Source: Allomyces macrogynus ATCC 38327 (taxonomy: Eukaryota; Blastocladiomycota; Blastocladiomycetes; Blastocladiales; Blastocladiaceae). From it: a stretch of 64,000 nt of DNA. The stretch spans positions 1,907,537-1,971,536 of the forward strand of contig GG745329.1 in the NCBI GenBank assembly GCA_000151295.1, read 5' to 3'. Position numbers and translations under genes: made by a program. Position 1 is the first letter of the stretch, and each line of letters starts with the position of its first letter. This document shows positions 1 to 11,160 of this stretch, piece by piece. The notes beneath the pieces are model-generated. The model searched no databases, was not told the DNA's origin, and was given only the letters and a program-made list of their open reading frames with translations.

Positions 1-2953
1 GTCGTTTGGGATCATGGCGCGGCCAAGAAACACGGGTTCCCGCACGGGTGCTGCGGCGACGTCAGTGCCCTGCAACGCAAGCTCGAACTGCTGGACACGC
101 TTAACACGCAGTCGTTCGCTGCGTTCCGGCAGGCGCTGTCACACAAGGCGACGGGCCGCGGGCTCAACAAGTGCGAGCAGATCGCGATTATTCGCCCATT
201 CCAAGAGGGCGGGTACAACGTGCTCGTGAGCACGTCGGTCGGCGAAGAGGGCTCGACATTGGCGACTTTGACCTGATCATTTGCTACGACACGTCGCAGT
301 CCCCGTGCAGATGCTCCAGCGCATGGGCCGCACGGGCCGCAAGCGCGAGGGCCGCGTCGTGTGCCTGCTGACGGCTGGCAAGGGGGAAGAGCTGTACCAA
401 AAGTCGCACGACAACTACAAGAGCGTGCAGAACATGATTCAGCGGGGCGGACTGCAGCTCTTCGATAAGCCTGCGCGCATGATTCCGTTCAACATCAAGC
501 CCATGCTCATCAAGTGCTTTCTCAAAATCCCGCCGCTGCCGGGCCAGGGCGACGACGAGGACGAAGTTGACCGACCGGTCAAGCGCGGCCGCCGCGGCGG
601 CGCCAAGCGCGCCGGCGCATTTCTCACGTTGTCAGAATTGGTCAATTTCATGGCCAAGTTTGAGCTGCCGCGCGACGCGCCGCCGGTCCCGGAACTGTCG
701 CTCACGCGGTACCTCGACCAGCAGGTGCTCAGGCCGGGCAAGTTTATCGCGCCGTCCGTGACGTCGGAGCAGTTCATGAACTTGCTCAGCGGGTTGCACG
801 AGCGGCAGCGCACGGTGATCGAGGAGCAGCTCGCAAGTGCGACCGCATTTGGTGCTGGCGGCGACGACGACGATTACGAGCTGCTGACGCAGGTGTCCGA
901 TGTTGCCACGACTATCGCGACGTGCCGATGCGCGAGCTGACGCCCGAGTCGGAGCCGTTTTTGCCGTCGCAGCTGGGTCGTCGGGCTCAGCCATGCGGGC
1001 AAGGCCAGGCGTCGCCGTCGCCGTCGAAGCCAGCAGGTCCCGCGGCTCAGGCGAAGCCGGTCAAGAAGCCCATTTGCCTTGAAATCGACGATGACGACGG
1101 CGATGACGATGGGCCGCCCAGTCCGTGGAACGCCGCTCCTGCTCTTTCCGGCCATCCAGCCGCGCCGACGAGCCCATGGACGTGAACCAACTCTCGCCAC
1201 CGGATAATTTTGAGGTATGTTCGGCCACTTCACCCTCAACCTTGCAAGCCGGGCGATCCCTGTTTTCTGACGTGCATCTTGTTCAGCTAGACAACGCCGA
1301 CCCTCTCCACCCCAACCTCGACTTTGACGCTGCCGCCGTCGACGACGACGACGATTTTCAGTTTTCCTGGACGACGGCGTCACCGGGTACAAGCTATCGA
1401 TTCGCTCGCCTCGGGGCGGTTCAACAAGTCGCCCGCGCGTCCACCGCGAGCGGATTCGCCGCCGCCGCCGCTCTCGCCGCTGGTCGTCAAGGACCCAGTA
1501 CAGGAGTTCGACTGGTGCCCACGGTACTTGGCCGCGGCATGGATGCCGTACGGCGCTCCGCTGCCACCCAACGCGTATCTCGACGTGTCGGTCGTTATTC
1601 TGCCGCGGCGCGAGCGCTGCGACGGTCCTGCACCACCACCTGGCACCGGTGCGGCGGGGCCTCCGAGTCTCGGGCCCACGCCGAGCGCTAGTCCTGTGAC
1701 GGTCGCGATGACGTCTGCAACGACGACTCCTGCCGCGACGCCGATGTGGGCACATGCCGTCGACTTCTGCGACGCGCCGTCGTCGGTAACTCAAGGCTCG
1801 GCGCCGCTCCAGTCGCCGCCGTCATCCGTCACGCAAGGCTCGACGCCCAAGCGGCCGCCGTCGTTCAAGCCGGTAGCCGTAGTGATCCTGGACGAGACCC
1901 CAATTCACACGGCCGCACAGAGCCTTTCGACCGACGGCCTGCTCAGGAATGCTCGTGACCGCTGTACAGAACTCTTTTCTTGAAGCAGCATTGCCTGTAT
2001 TTTGAAGATTCTCCGATCGCGGTCGTTGAGTGTCGCCGATGTTTGTAACCCCGAGGCCGCGCACCAAATCCATCTCGTTCTCGCGGCTCCCGCCCGAGTC
2101 GCCGAGCCCCGTCATCCAAGGCGCACGCTCAAAAAAAAGGACAGCCGCCGGCAACATCGCCGGCTGCAGCAACTTCTCGAATTCTCCGACGCGCCCGCCG
2201 CACCACCACGGCGCAAACTCAAGCGCAAGCAAGAGTCCTCACGCGACCGCGCACCCAAGCCCGCCGCCGCTGCCGCTGCCGCCGCCGACCGCGGGTTCCT
2301 CGACCTCGAGGCCGAGCTCTCCGGTTCCGACAATGGCGCCGGCAGCCACGACGACGACGCCGACTCGGACGATTCAGCGGGCAGCCTTGTCGACTGGATT
2401 GCCGAGACGCAGATGGAGCCGGACACGCCGACGTCAAGGCTCGCGCTTTACCGCATGGCGCACCCACCGGAATCGCCCATGGACGACGATGAGGCCGGGC
2501 CGCTGCAACTGCTGTCATTTCTGTTGCGCGGGCGCGCGCGGCTGCCGCCGATGACGCCGCGCACGCCCGGTGCGAGAACCAACGACACGTACGACTCGCA
2601 GGACCCGTTCCTTGCGCCGTCCGACGAGCCGGAGCCGGCGTCGACGAGTACGGTGCAGGTGTCGTTGGATGCGCTCGAGGCACAGTTCGACCGCGATTAC
2701 CGCCGGCGGAAGCGGCGCCGCAGGGAGCGGGAGCGTGGAGAGGACGAGGATGATGACGAGGCAGACGAAGAGGTCGGCTCGACGGATGAGGCCACGACGC
2801 CGCCGATCCGGTTGCGCCCGCTCAAGTCACGCAACAGATACGGGACTGCGAAGTGGCCGAGGCGCCGTCGCCGACGGCGGACCGGAAGCAGAATGGCGGT
2901 GGGGTGGTGGCAGCCGGACCGTGGTTGAGCTCCTGTCGGACGATGACGATTAG
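1..2953 (+). CDS. FANCM: FANCM/MPH1 DNA helicase, 3' part, frame-broken
   Basis: Superfamily 2 helicase that remodels stalled forks and D-loops. The gene enters from the left edge. Frame 1 reads GGYNVLVSTSVGEEG to about 251; frame 3 continues LDIGDFDLIICYDTSQSP to about 303; frame 2 continues with motif VI (QRMGRTGRKREGR). The three pieces form one FANCM-like block only if one base is added at each of two homopolymers (GGG near 250, CCCC near 302). A third break is likely near 915. A GT-AG intron fits 1215-1290 in phase, and the next exon stays open to 1983. The region from 2002 holds the family's acidic block FLDLEAELSGSD followed by DSAGSLVDWIAETQ, and a basic tail. The joins between about 1980 and 2070 and the final frame (stop at about 2928 or 2953) are unresolved. 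The identity is firm; the exact protein is not. Confidence 0.85.
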
Positions 2954-3117
2954 CGGCAGCGTGGGGGCGATGAAATGAAACTTGTTGATTCGGAATGTGG
3001 ATCTGTTTTTACATATTCCTTGTCCACTTTTCAGTCATTCAGCGCAAACTGCGGTGTTTGCATACATTTCCATTTTTGTGTTTCGTGCCACCAAAAACCG
3101 GCCCACCCAGGCCGGCC

Positions 3118-6100
3118 TTAAATCGAATTCCTCCTGGCGCGCGGTGCCGCCGCGCTCCGTCGGGCCTTGGTATTCGTCAAAGCCTCAAGCACGCCATTCT
3201 TTTCCCACTCTTGCACGACCGCCATCCCGTACTCGTACCCGGCGCGGTAGATAGGCTCAAAATTGCCAAACTCGAGCGTGCCGAAATGCGCAACGGGCGG
3301 GCGCAGGTAAAAACAGCCCGGCAGCTGCTTGGCCTCTTCGAGTTGGCGGATGCTATGGAAGAGATGGTGCAAAAACGTCAGTTGACGTGTCTTGGTGAGG
3401 AGGGCCTCGAGGAGGGAGCCGCACCATGACACGTAGGCCAGCTTGGACTGGATCTCGGCGAGCGACGGAATCGCCGGCGTGCGCCGGAACGGGTTTATGC
3501 GGTTGAGCAGCACGGTCCAGCCAGAGAGCGTATCGCCGAAGTAGACCTTGGACGTGTCGTCGTCCGAAGCCACTAACGCATCAGGAAAACGATCAAGTCA
3601 GATCCTTTCCCGGCACTCTCCCCTCCAAATCCGGCGCAAAGCAAACGTACCGTCCACCATGATCACCACCTTGGCGCCGAGCCCCTTCATCACATCGGCG
3701 GGCAAGTTGTTGAGATAACCGCCGTCGACGAGCAAGTTGCCGTTGTCCGAGAGCGGTGGCATAAAACCCGACAACGACATGGACGCGCGCACATATCGCC
3801 ACAGGTACCCGGACTGGTGAATCTCCATGCGCGAGTGGACGATGTTGGTCGTAACGCAAAAGTAGTTGAGCCACAGGTCCTCGACGTGAATGTCGCCAAA
3901 CGATTTCCAGATGCCGCGGTTGCTAGAGGCGGAAAACAGATACGTGAGTGTCATGTCGCCACGCGCCTCGCTCGCTCGCGATGCGAGACCGGAAACGTAC
4001 AACTGGTGGCCCGTCAGGTACGACGTGATCGGATACGTCAAGTCGACGAGCGTGCGCCACACCGACGACGTCCGCGCAGCAAAGCTCTTCATGCGCCCGA
4101 GCACACTCACATGGTCAAAGTCGCGCGCATACAACCCGCCGACCAGCGCGCCAATCGACGTTCCACCGACCATATCGACGGGAATCCCGGCCTCCTCGAG
4201 CGCGCGAATCACGCCGACATGCGCGATCCCGCGCGCACCACCCCCACCGAGCACGAGCCCAATCGACTGCCCACACAACCGGCGCGCGAGTCGCGCAAAG
4301 TCGGACCGTACACCCGTTACACCCCCGGGCTCTCCAGTCCCTTCGCCGCCGCCCAGAATCCGCATACGCCGCAACAGTGGCGTGTACCGCTGGTAGTACT
4401 TTTGCAGCTGGCCCTTGAGCTGATGCAGTGCGAACCGTGGGTCGACGCCCATGGTCGGCCCCATCAAGTCGACCAAGTCGGCGGCCATATTGGACGAGGA
4501 AAACAGGCCGTTCATGGGCGCCGTCGCGTAGACGCTCGTCGATCCGTGCCGCCCGCGCGTCGCGCTATGGTCGTCGCGCGCGCGTGCGGGTCCACTCGAC
4601 GTGCCGCGCGGGGGTTTGCCGGCGCTCTTGCCACCAGACCCGGAAAACAGCGCCGTGCTCGGGTGCAGGTCCATGGCGACATGGTGGTGTCCGTGGATCC
4701 ACAGCCGGTTCTTGAGCCACGCCTGCGTGAGCCCGTGACGGCACGACCGGTCGGAATGCACGAGGACCAGTTCTTTCCGCGCAGTCGTCTTGATCCCGAG
4801 GAGGTACCGCTCGTACTCGCCAATCACGGGTTCCTGGTCGGCGAGCGCAACCAACAGAATACAATCGGCCTGCCGCACACACCGCTGCGTCCACGGCGTC
4901 GAGACACCCGAGTCGGCGACGTACATGACGATCCGGTGCCGGTCCTCCTGCTCGGCGAGCCACGAGACGAGTTTCAGTTTGCCAATCTTGGAAAACGCGT
5001 GCTTGCCAAGCACGTCAATAACCGTTGCCTGGTAGAGCGCCGTTGCCGACGCGCCAATCGTGGCCAGCGCGCCGCGCAGGTGCTCGGCAAACTCGACGAT
5101 CGGGACCGACGCGTTCACGGGGATCACGGCCACCGTGCGCAGATTCGCATTGTTCTTGCCGAGATCCGACGGCACGGGCGGCGGTGTCGGCGCCGCGAGG
5201 CCGACGGGCACCCCAGGTCCACGCGCGAGCTGCTGCGCGGCGGCCACGGCGCTCATCGCGCCCATTCCAACGCCCATCCCAAGCCCGACACCGAGTCGCG
5301 GCGCCGGGGCGAGCGGCGCGAGTTGCTGTGCGCGCGCGGCAATCAGTCGCGCAATCGCGAGCGTGATTTCCGGGTGTCGCAGCGCGAGCGCATGGAAGAG
5401 CGTGTGTGGGATCCGCGCCAGTTCCGTGTCGCGAATTGCGTGCGTCGTGTAGGGCCGCGGCGATTCCATGAGCACTTCGAGTTCGCCGACCGAGTCCCCC
5501 TGGCCGTACTCGGCAATCACATCGAACGCGCCGCCAACGGTGCCGTGCTCCCAGATCGACCGCACGCGGCCGTTAAGCAGCAGGTAGATCGAGTCGCTGC
5601 TGTCGCCCTGCCGGTAGAGCACGTGGCCGGCGTTGACTTGCGTCCATTCCATAGCAAAGTCGATGCTATTTCCGAAAAGGTGGATGAGTCAAATATCGAG
5701 AACGAGTACGTCGTAGACTAGCAACAGAAACGTACTGCAAAACGAGCGGATTCAAGACAGACACGAGTCGGTGCGCAAGCGTCAAAATCACCGTCGGCTG
5801 GCGATCGACAAGCCGGTCGACGGCCGCCTTTTTTAAGAACCCGACACACACGTCCGTGCGCGCCTCGAGCTGCAAGAACGACGGGTGGCCCGTCAAGACC
5901 GACATGTAATTGCCGAGCCCACCAGGACGAATAAAGAACTGCGGCCCACCGCCCGCCGCGCTCGCCGCGGTCGCGGCCGTTGTCTGCGCAGCGACCATAC
6001 TGCTCGCCACAGCCCCGACCGTCGACACGGCGAGAAGCCCATCAATGATGAAGAATAGCCCATCAACGGCCTGGCCCGACTTGGCGAGAATACTTCCCTT

Positions 6101-8366
6101 TGGATAGAACCGAATCTCGACGTCCTTCGGGTCGACTTCCGAGACGTTCGACGCGATCGACGACGCGATCGACGACATGGACGTGTGGTGTGCAAGCGCG
6201 TGCGCTACGTTGACAGCCGCTCCGGACCGCCGCCGCATCATGAGCGGGACGCTGGGCGAGTCGACAGGCAGTGCGGGCGGTGCGGCCGGCGGCACAGCCA
6301 CGTCCCGCAGGCCAATCGCGTGCATGATGCACGCAAACACCGACTGCCGCAAATGGTCTTCTTCGTCGGCGTCCTCGAACGCGCGCAAGTCGCCAAACGG
6401 GCCCTCAGCCAACGCCGCGGGCGCGAGCGACGGGCCAGCACCAGGCATTGTCGCTGAATCCGACGGAGCGACTGCCGGATGCGATCCCATGGCGCTCGAC
6501 GGGCGTGGGATCCTTGCTGCCGCGGCGGTAGCCGCTTCCGCGACCGCCGGATCGACGCCCGACGGGGTCCGCGACAACGCCGGGGGCAGGGGTGGCGAAG
6601 ATGACGGTGTCGTTTCCGGCGCAACAACCGCCGCGGCCAGAGCCGCCGCATTCCTTCCATCCGCGACCGTCGGCACCTTATTCCCCGAAACCGCGCGCAC
6701 CGCGCGATACACCGAATGCCCCATCCTGAACCGCCGCCGCAGCCGCTCGAGCCCCCCGGGTCGGAAAAACCCGAGCGGCAGTGCTCTCGCCGCATACTCG
6801 TGCACCTGCTGTTCGAGCGCAAGCAGCTGTGCGCCCAGCCCAAGGTACCTGGCGAGCGCCATGCACGTGACGCGCTGGAACCGCGTGAGAATGACTTGAG
6901 CGATGTGCGCGGCCGCGTGCGGGTACTTGTCGAGCAACCGCAGAAACGCTTCGGCGGGAATCACAACCAGGGTCGAGTCGCGTGCGGCACGCGCAACGAG
7001 GCCGGCGTGCAGGACCGATGGCGCACGGTGGTGGTGCGTGTGCGTCCGCGCCGTGTGCGGGCGGCCGTACTCGTCGCGCGAGGGCGGGACGGCGACCGAC
7101 GGTGTGCGTGACGGGAAGCGCGGTGGGGCGGTGCCGAAACGCGATGCTGAGGCCGTACGTGACCGTCCCACACGTTCGCCGTAGATCGACGTGGTGTCGT
7201 CGTATCCAAGCCCGATCGTCGCGGCAGCGCCGGTGGACGTGGATGCCGTTTCCCAGCCGCGCGGGACGCCGCGCCACGTCGAGACGGGCGACGTGTTGGT
7301 GCCTCCGAGGAGCGGGAACACGGGCCCACTACCGTGACTGCCGTCGCTGCTGTTTTCCGTCGAGAAACCCGGGTAAGACGGGGTCGGGGCCGTGCTCGGT
7401 GGCGGGGGTGGGGTCGCGCGGCCGTGAATGCCGCTGGGCACGAAGTCCGGGTACTCATCGTTGGGCATCGGCGGCATGGGCGGCGGCTGCATCGGTGGGG
7501 GCACGTGTGTCGGATCGACCTCAGGCTCGAGCGTCGACGAAAACAGCGAGAGGATCGAAAAGAGCGACGAGACGGTCCCGCCAGCATGCACTTCGTGCAG
7601 CAGCGTGTACCCGGGCAGCGGTTCGGTCGGATCGAGTGCAGCCGCGGCCGCGGCGGTCGGTCCACCGGCCGTCGAGTAGGTGGAGGGTGGTACGGGCCCT
7701 TGTCCATGGTAGAACGAGGCATTCAGCGAAGGCGGTGGGGCGGAATCGACGGGATTCGCGTCGACCGGGTTCTTGACGAGCACATGCACGGCACCCTCGA
7801 CGACAATGTAAAAATTGGGCGGTTCGTGCGCGTGCAGCGCGTCGTCCTCGGCAAACAGGATATCGCCGGCGGGCAACTTGCGCGTCTGGAGTCGGCGCGC
7901 GAGCTCGTGGAAGACAGGCTGCTCCATGTATCCGAACACCTTGATCGACTGCAGGAAGCTGCCGAGAAACTCTTCGGCATAATTGAGCGCGGGGCGCGCG
8001 CTGCTGCTGCTGCCGCCGGACCCGGACCCGGACTTGGTCGAATCGTCAAACTCGCCGGCGGTTGCCGCGTCGGGGTGCAAATCAAACGACGCGCCGGGCA
8101 GTGGGCCGGCGGCTTGCAGCGGTGGGGTCCGGCAGGCGCGCATACCGCGTCAGGTAGACGCGGTAGACGATGCCGTAAGCGACGGCACCGCTGAGCGCGA
8201 GTACAGCGACAACGCCGCGGTAGTCGAAGGTCAGGACGAGCGACCATGAGAGTCCACGCGTGAGCAGGGAGAGCAGTTCGGCGGGCACGCGGATCAGGAA
8301 CAGGCTGGCCAAGCCGCCGACAATGGCCGAGACATGCGCGGCGAGCGTGTGCACGAGGCCGCTCAT
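3118..8366 (-). CDS. NTE1: Lysophospholipase NTE1 (patatin-like, cyclic-nucleotide-binding domains)
   Basis: Neuropathy-target-esterase family serine hydrolase that deacylates phosphatidylcholine and lysophosphatidylcholine at the ER membrane. Start is the ATG at 8366-8364; the N-terminus carries hydrophobic membrane segments followed by YLTRYARLPD, as in fungal NTE1. Three cyclic-nucleotide-binding-like modules follow (for example FYPKGSILAKSGQAVDGLFF and VLYRQGDSSDSIYLLLNGRV). The patatin core shows GLVLGGGGARGIAHVGV, the GTSIG nucleophile elbow and the DGG of the catalytic dyad. Introns fit at 5666-5735 (joining LVLH to IDFAMEWTQV) and 3573-3650 (joining VVIMVDV to ASDDD), leaving a C-terminal exon with LAYVSW and YLRPPV. 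About 1,700 residues, usual for the family. One extra base near 8120-8140 (CCCC run) must be ignored to join the membrane segments to the rest. It ends tail-to-tail with FANCM. Confidence 0.93.
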
Positions 8367-9453
8367 GGTTGTTGTGGTTGCAGATGGTGCTGGTGTTGTC
8401 GGTCGTTGGAGAGGGACTTGGCGCGGGAGATCACTTGCGAGAAATGGCGAGCGGCCGAGAATGACCACCGTCGCGACCACTTGTTGGAGATGCGCGCAAC
8501 AACAGCAAAATGGATAGCACTTGAGAGGATGCGCGCGGGCGCATCGAGCACGTTGCGGGCAGTTGCAAGTGGCGAGCGACCGACCGAGCGCGGGCGTGAG
8601 AGCCAGCGCAGCTGCTGTTGTCGTGCACTGCGCGCTTCCTGGCAGACGGATCTTGGAGCTGACCGCGTGTCAAGGCGCGCGCTGGGAACCGCGCAGGCTG
8701 GTCGACGGCGGTCAGTGGGATGCTGCGGCTTCACTTTGCGGGGAGGTCGTCTGGCGCGCTAGCAGTCGGCAGAGAGAAGGGGCCGACGGCGTGCATCAAC
8801 AGCAATGATCACCACCATCACCGTCACAGCAGAGCAGAACACAACGACCACCTCCGCTTCACCCATGATATAGACGATCCCCTCGGTCGCGCGCACGCTC
8901 TTTTTCGGCCTGTTTGCACCAGCTGGCGTGCAACGCCATTTGGAGAACCATGTCCGCTCTGGCACCCCCCCCACGTCGGCATTTGTCGCGCCCACCGACT
9001 TTGTTCTCAGGCGCACCGTCACCGTCGTGCTCCCTCGGCCTGAAACCGCGCCTGTTCGCGCGTGATACCGCCCATTGCATCAAGTTATCAAGTTGGCGGT
9101 GCAGTGCTTCACGGCGTTGGTGGTTGCGCGCCAGGGAACGGTCCATGGCGCGTCGTGATGGAGTTTTGTGCGGTTTTGCAGTTCGAAAAAACAAGGCTCC
9201 AAAGTGATCCCTGCTGATGTCACCCTTTCACCGCATGCCGAAGCGTCTGAGTGCTGCATCGCACTCACGCACAGTGAGGTGGACAAGGCATGCGTCGGAC
9301 GTGGTGCCCCTACTCTTGCAGTCTTGCTGCCCACCGCACGACATGAGATGACGCTGACGACCACCACCAACATCGCCGCGCACGACCCCGCCTGCTCGTG
9401 CCGCCATCCGCACGGCCCACTCTGCGCACTCGACTCTCGCGCCCGTGCCCGCC
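8367..9453. promoter_or_regulatory. Divergent spacer between NTE1 and GPKOW
   Basis: About 1.1 kb between two head-to-head starts (NTE1 at 8366, GPKOW at 9454). It must hold both promoters and 5' UTRs. I see only short overlapping open frames with no family resemblance, and no clear TATA box. The part just before GPKOW is C-rich and ends GCC-ATG, a good start context. Confidence 0.45.
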
Positions 9454-10779
9454 ATGCCGCCACCAGCCTCGTCTCCAGCGCCTGCCGCCGCTGCGTCCGC
9501 CGACCCCGACCTGGCCAACGCGCGGCGCGCGTTTGCCACCGACCTCAAGTCGAAAGTCGGCCTCGTCGTGAACCCGACCAAGAGGCAGCGTCTCTCTGCC
9601 GATGACGGTGCCGAACCCGCGAAACCGCTCGTTGCCACGGCGCGCACTGACCTCTCAGATCGCGACCTGGCCGCTTTACCCGACCTCGACACGGCACAGT
9701 ACGAGTCGGTTGCCGTGACTGACTTTGGCACGGCCATGCTCAAGGGCATGGGCTGGCGTGAAGGCGACGTGATTGGCCGCAACAAGGAGCACGCGCTCGC
9801 CAAGCCCATCGAGTACATTCCGCGGCCCTCGCTGCTTGGGCTCGGCGCGCAGCCGGCGAATGCGGCTAATGCGCCGTCGTTGAAGCGCAAGCAGCGGCCT
9901 GACTACGAGTTGCCGACGACGGCCGATGGAAAAGTGCGGCACTACAAGGCGGTTGATGAGACGTTGCGCGAGCGATTGAAGATGGCGGTCGGCGCGTTTG
10001 TGCGAATTGATCACGGCAAGCACCGTGGTTTGCTCGGGATCGTCACGGAGCTCCGCGTGGGTGAGCGGGACCGTGTGGTGCGGGTCGAGTTACACAATGG
10101 CGAGCGCATTAAGGTCGACGACCGTGACGTAAAACTGCTGACGACCGAGGAGTACAACCGGTACGCTGTTGCGCTGGTATGCAATTCTGCGATTCCGCAG
10201 TCGCTGACGTTTCGTGGATCCCGTAGAGAGAGGAAAAGCGGCCGATCATCACGCTCAAGCCGCGACGACCCCGATGAGCGACCGTCCTCATCGTCCTCCT
10301 CAACACGCCCATCTTCCTCCTCCTCCTCGACCGCCGCAGCACCACCGGCACCCGCAATACCGCCGTCGTCGTCATCCCGATCCGGCACGACGGTTGACGT
10401 ATGGGTGCGCCCGGGCCTGCGCGTACGCATTGTCTCCAAGTCCCTTGCCGGCGGCAAGTACTACGAGAAAAAGGGCCGCATCGTTGACGTCTTACCCGGT
10501 GGACTGTCGGTCCTGAAAATTGAGGGCGCGGCGCGGTCGCTCGTCGACCAAGTCCCACAGCGCGGGCTCGAGACGATCATGCCGGCGGTCGGGAACACGG
10601 TCATGATCGTGCGCGCCGTCAAGGGGCCCGACGGCGTGCGCGACGCGCAGTATGTCGGGCAGTGTGGCCAGGTGCTGGAGCGCGACCGGAAGCGGCAGCA
10701 GGGCGTGGTGCAGCTCGACGACGGCGAGGTGGTGGTCGGCGCGTTTGATGATTTGTGCGAGGTGGGCGCGGGCGAGTGA
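9454..10779 (+). CDS. GPKOW: G-patch and KOW protein, GPKOW/Spp2-like splicing factor
   Basis: Spliceosomal cofactor of the GPKOW/Spp2 family, whose G-patch activates the DEAH helicase Prp2/DHX16. A single open frame of 441 codons; the first ATG is 9454 (an upstream GTG at 9445 is not needed). After a low-complexity N-terminus, the G-patch begins at about residue 88 (TAMLKGMGWREGDVIGRN) and ends LGLGAQ, the usual GPKOW spacing. A first KOW-like segment follows (VGAFVRIDHGKHRGLLGIV), then a Ser/Arg/Pro-rich linker, then a second KOW region (LRVRIVSKSLAGGKYYEKKG) with the VMIVRAVKGPDGV strand near the end. Length matches animal GPKOW and exceeds budding-yeast Spp2. No intron is required. Identification rests on G-patch plus two KOW motifs in this order. 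Confidence 0.9.
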   Translation: MPPPASSPAPAAAASADPDLANARRAFATDLKSKVGLVVNPTKRQRLSADDGAEPAKPLVATARTDLSDRDLAALPDLDTAQYESVAVTDFGTAMLKGMGWREGDVIGRNKEHALAKPIEYIPRPSLLGLGAQPANAANAPSLKRKQRPDYELPTTADGKVRHYKAVDETLRERLKMAVGAFVRIDHGKHRGLLGIVTELRVGERDRVVRVELHNGERIKVDDRDVKLLTTEEYNRYAVALVCNSAIPQSLTFRGSRRERKSGRSSRSSRDDPDERPSSSSSSTRPSSSSSSTAAAPPAPAIPPSSSSRSGTTVDVWVRPGLRVRIVSKSLAGGKYYEKKGRIVDVLPGGLSVLKIEGAARSLVDQVPQRGLETIMPAVGNTVMIVRAVKGPDGVRDAQYVGQCGQVLERDRKRQQGVVQLDDGEVVVGAFDDLCEVGAGE

Positions 10780-11160
10780 CGCGTGCATAGACATGGCGTT
10801 CCAGGCGTCTTTTTTGATGGTCTTGGTGATGTGGGGAGCCAAACGCGACCGTTTCAGAATGCGCGTTCGGACGGCGACAGGCGACACGTCACGGCCGCTG
10901 CCCGCCGGACACCATAGCTCCTCCCCGCCCATCTCAACCGCTGCCGCGACGCGGCCCAAACGTGCGCGAGCTCTTGCGAGCGCTGGCCTCTGTGCACGCC
11001 GCGCTGCGCTGCCCTCTCGATCCAACGACTCAAAAGCAGCCGCGGCCCCACGCTCTCGAGCGGCTCGCCCGCGATCCCAACCGCCTGCAACTTCTTGACC
11101 GCGCACTCCACGAACCCCGGCATCCACCCTTCTGCTCGCGCGCACCAACCGCTCACGACC
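10780..11160. other. Intergenic spacer GPKOW to NmrA-like gene
   Basis: 380 nt between two genes on the same strand. It holds the GPKOW 3' end and the promoter and leader of the next gene. Only chance open frames are seen; no RNA gene or repeat was recognised. Confidence 0.4.

Noticed and set aside
3817..5721. 634-codon open frame on the plus strand
   Set aside because: Antisense shadow of NTE1; spans its intron boundary and has no recognisable domain.
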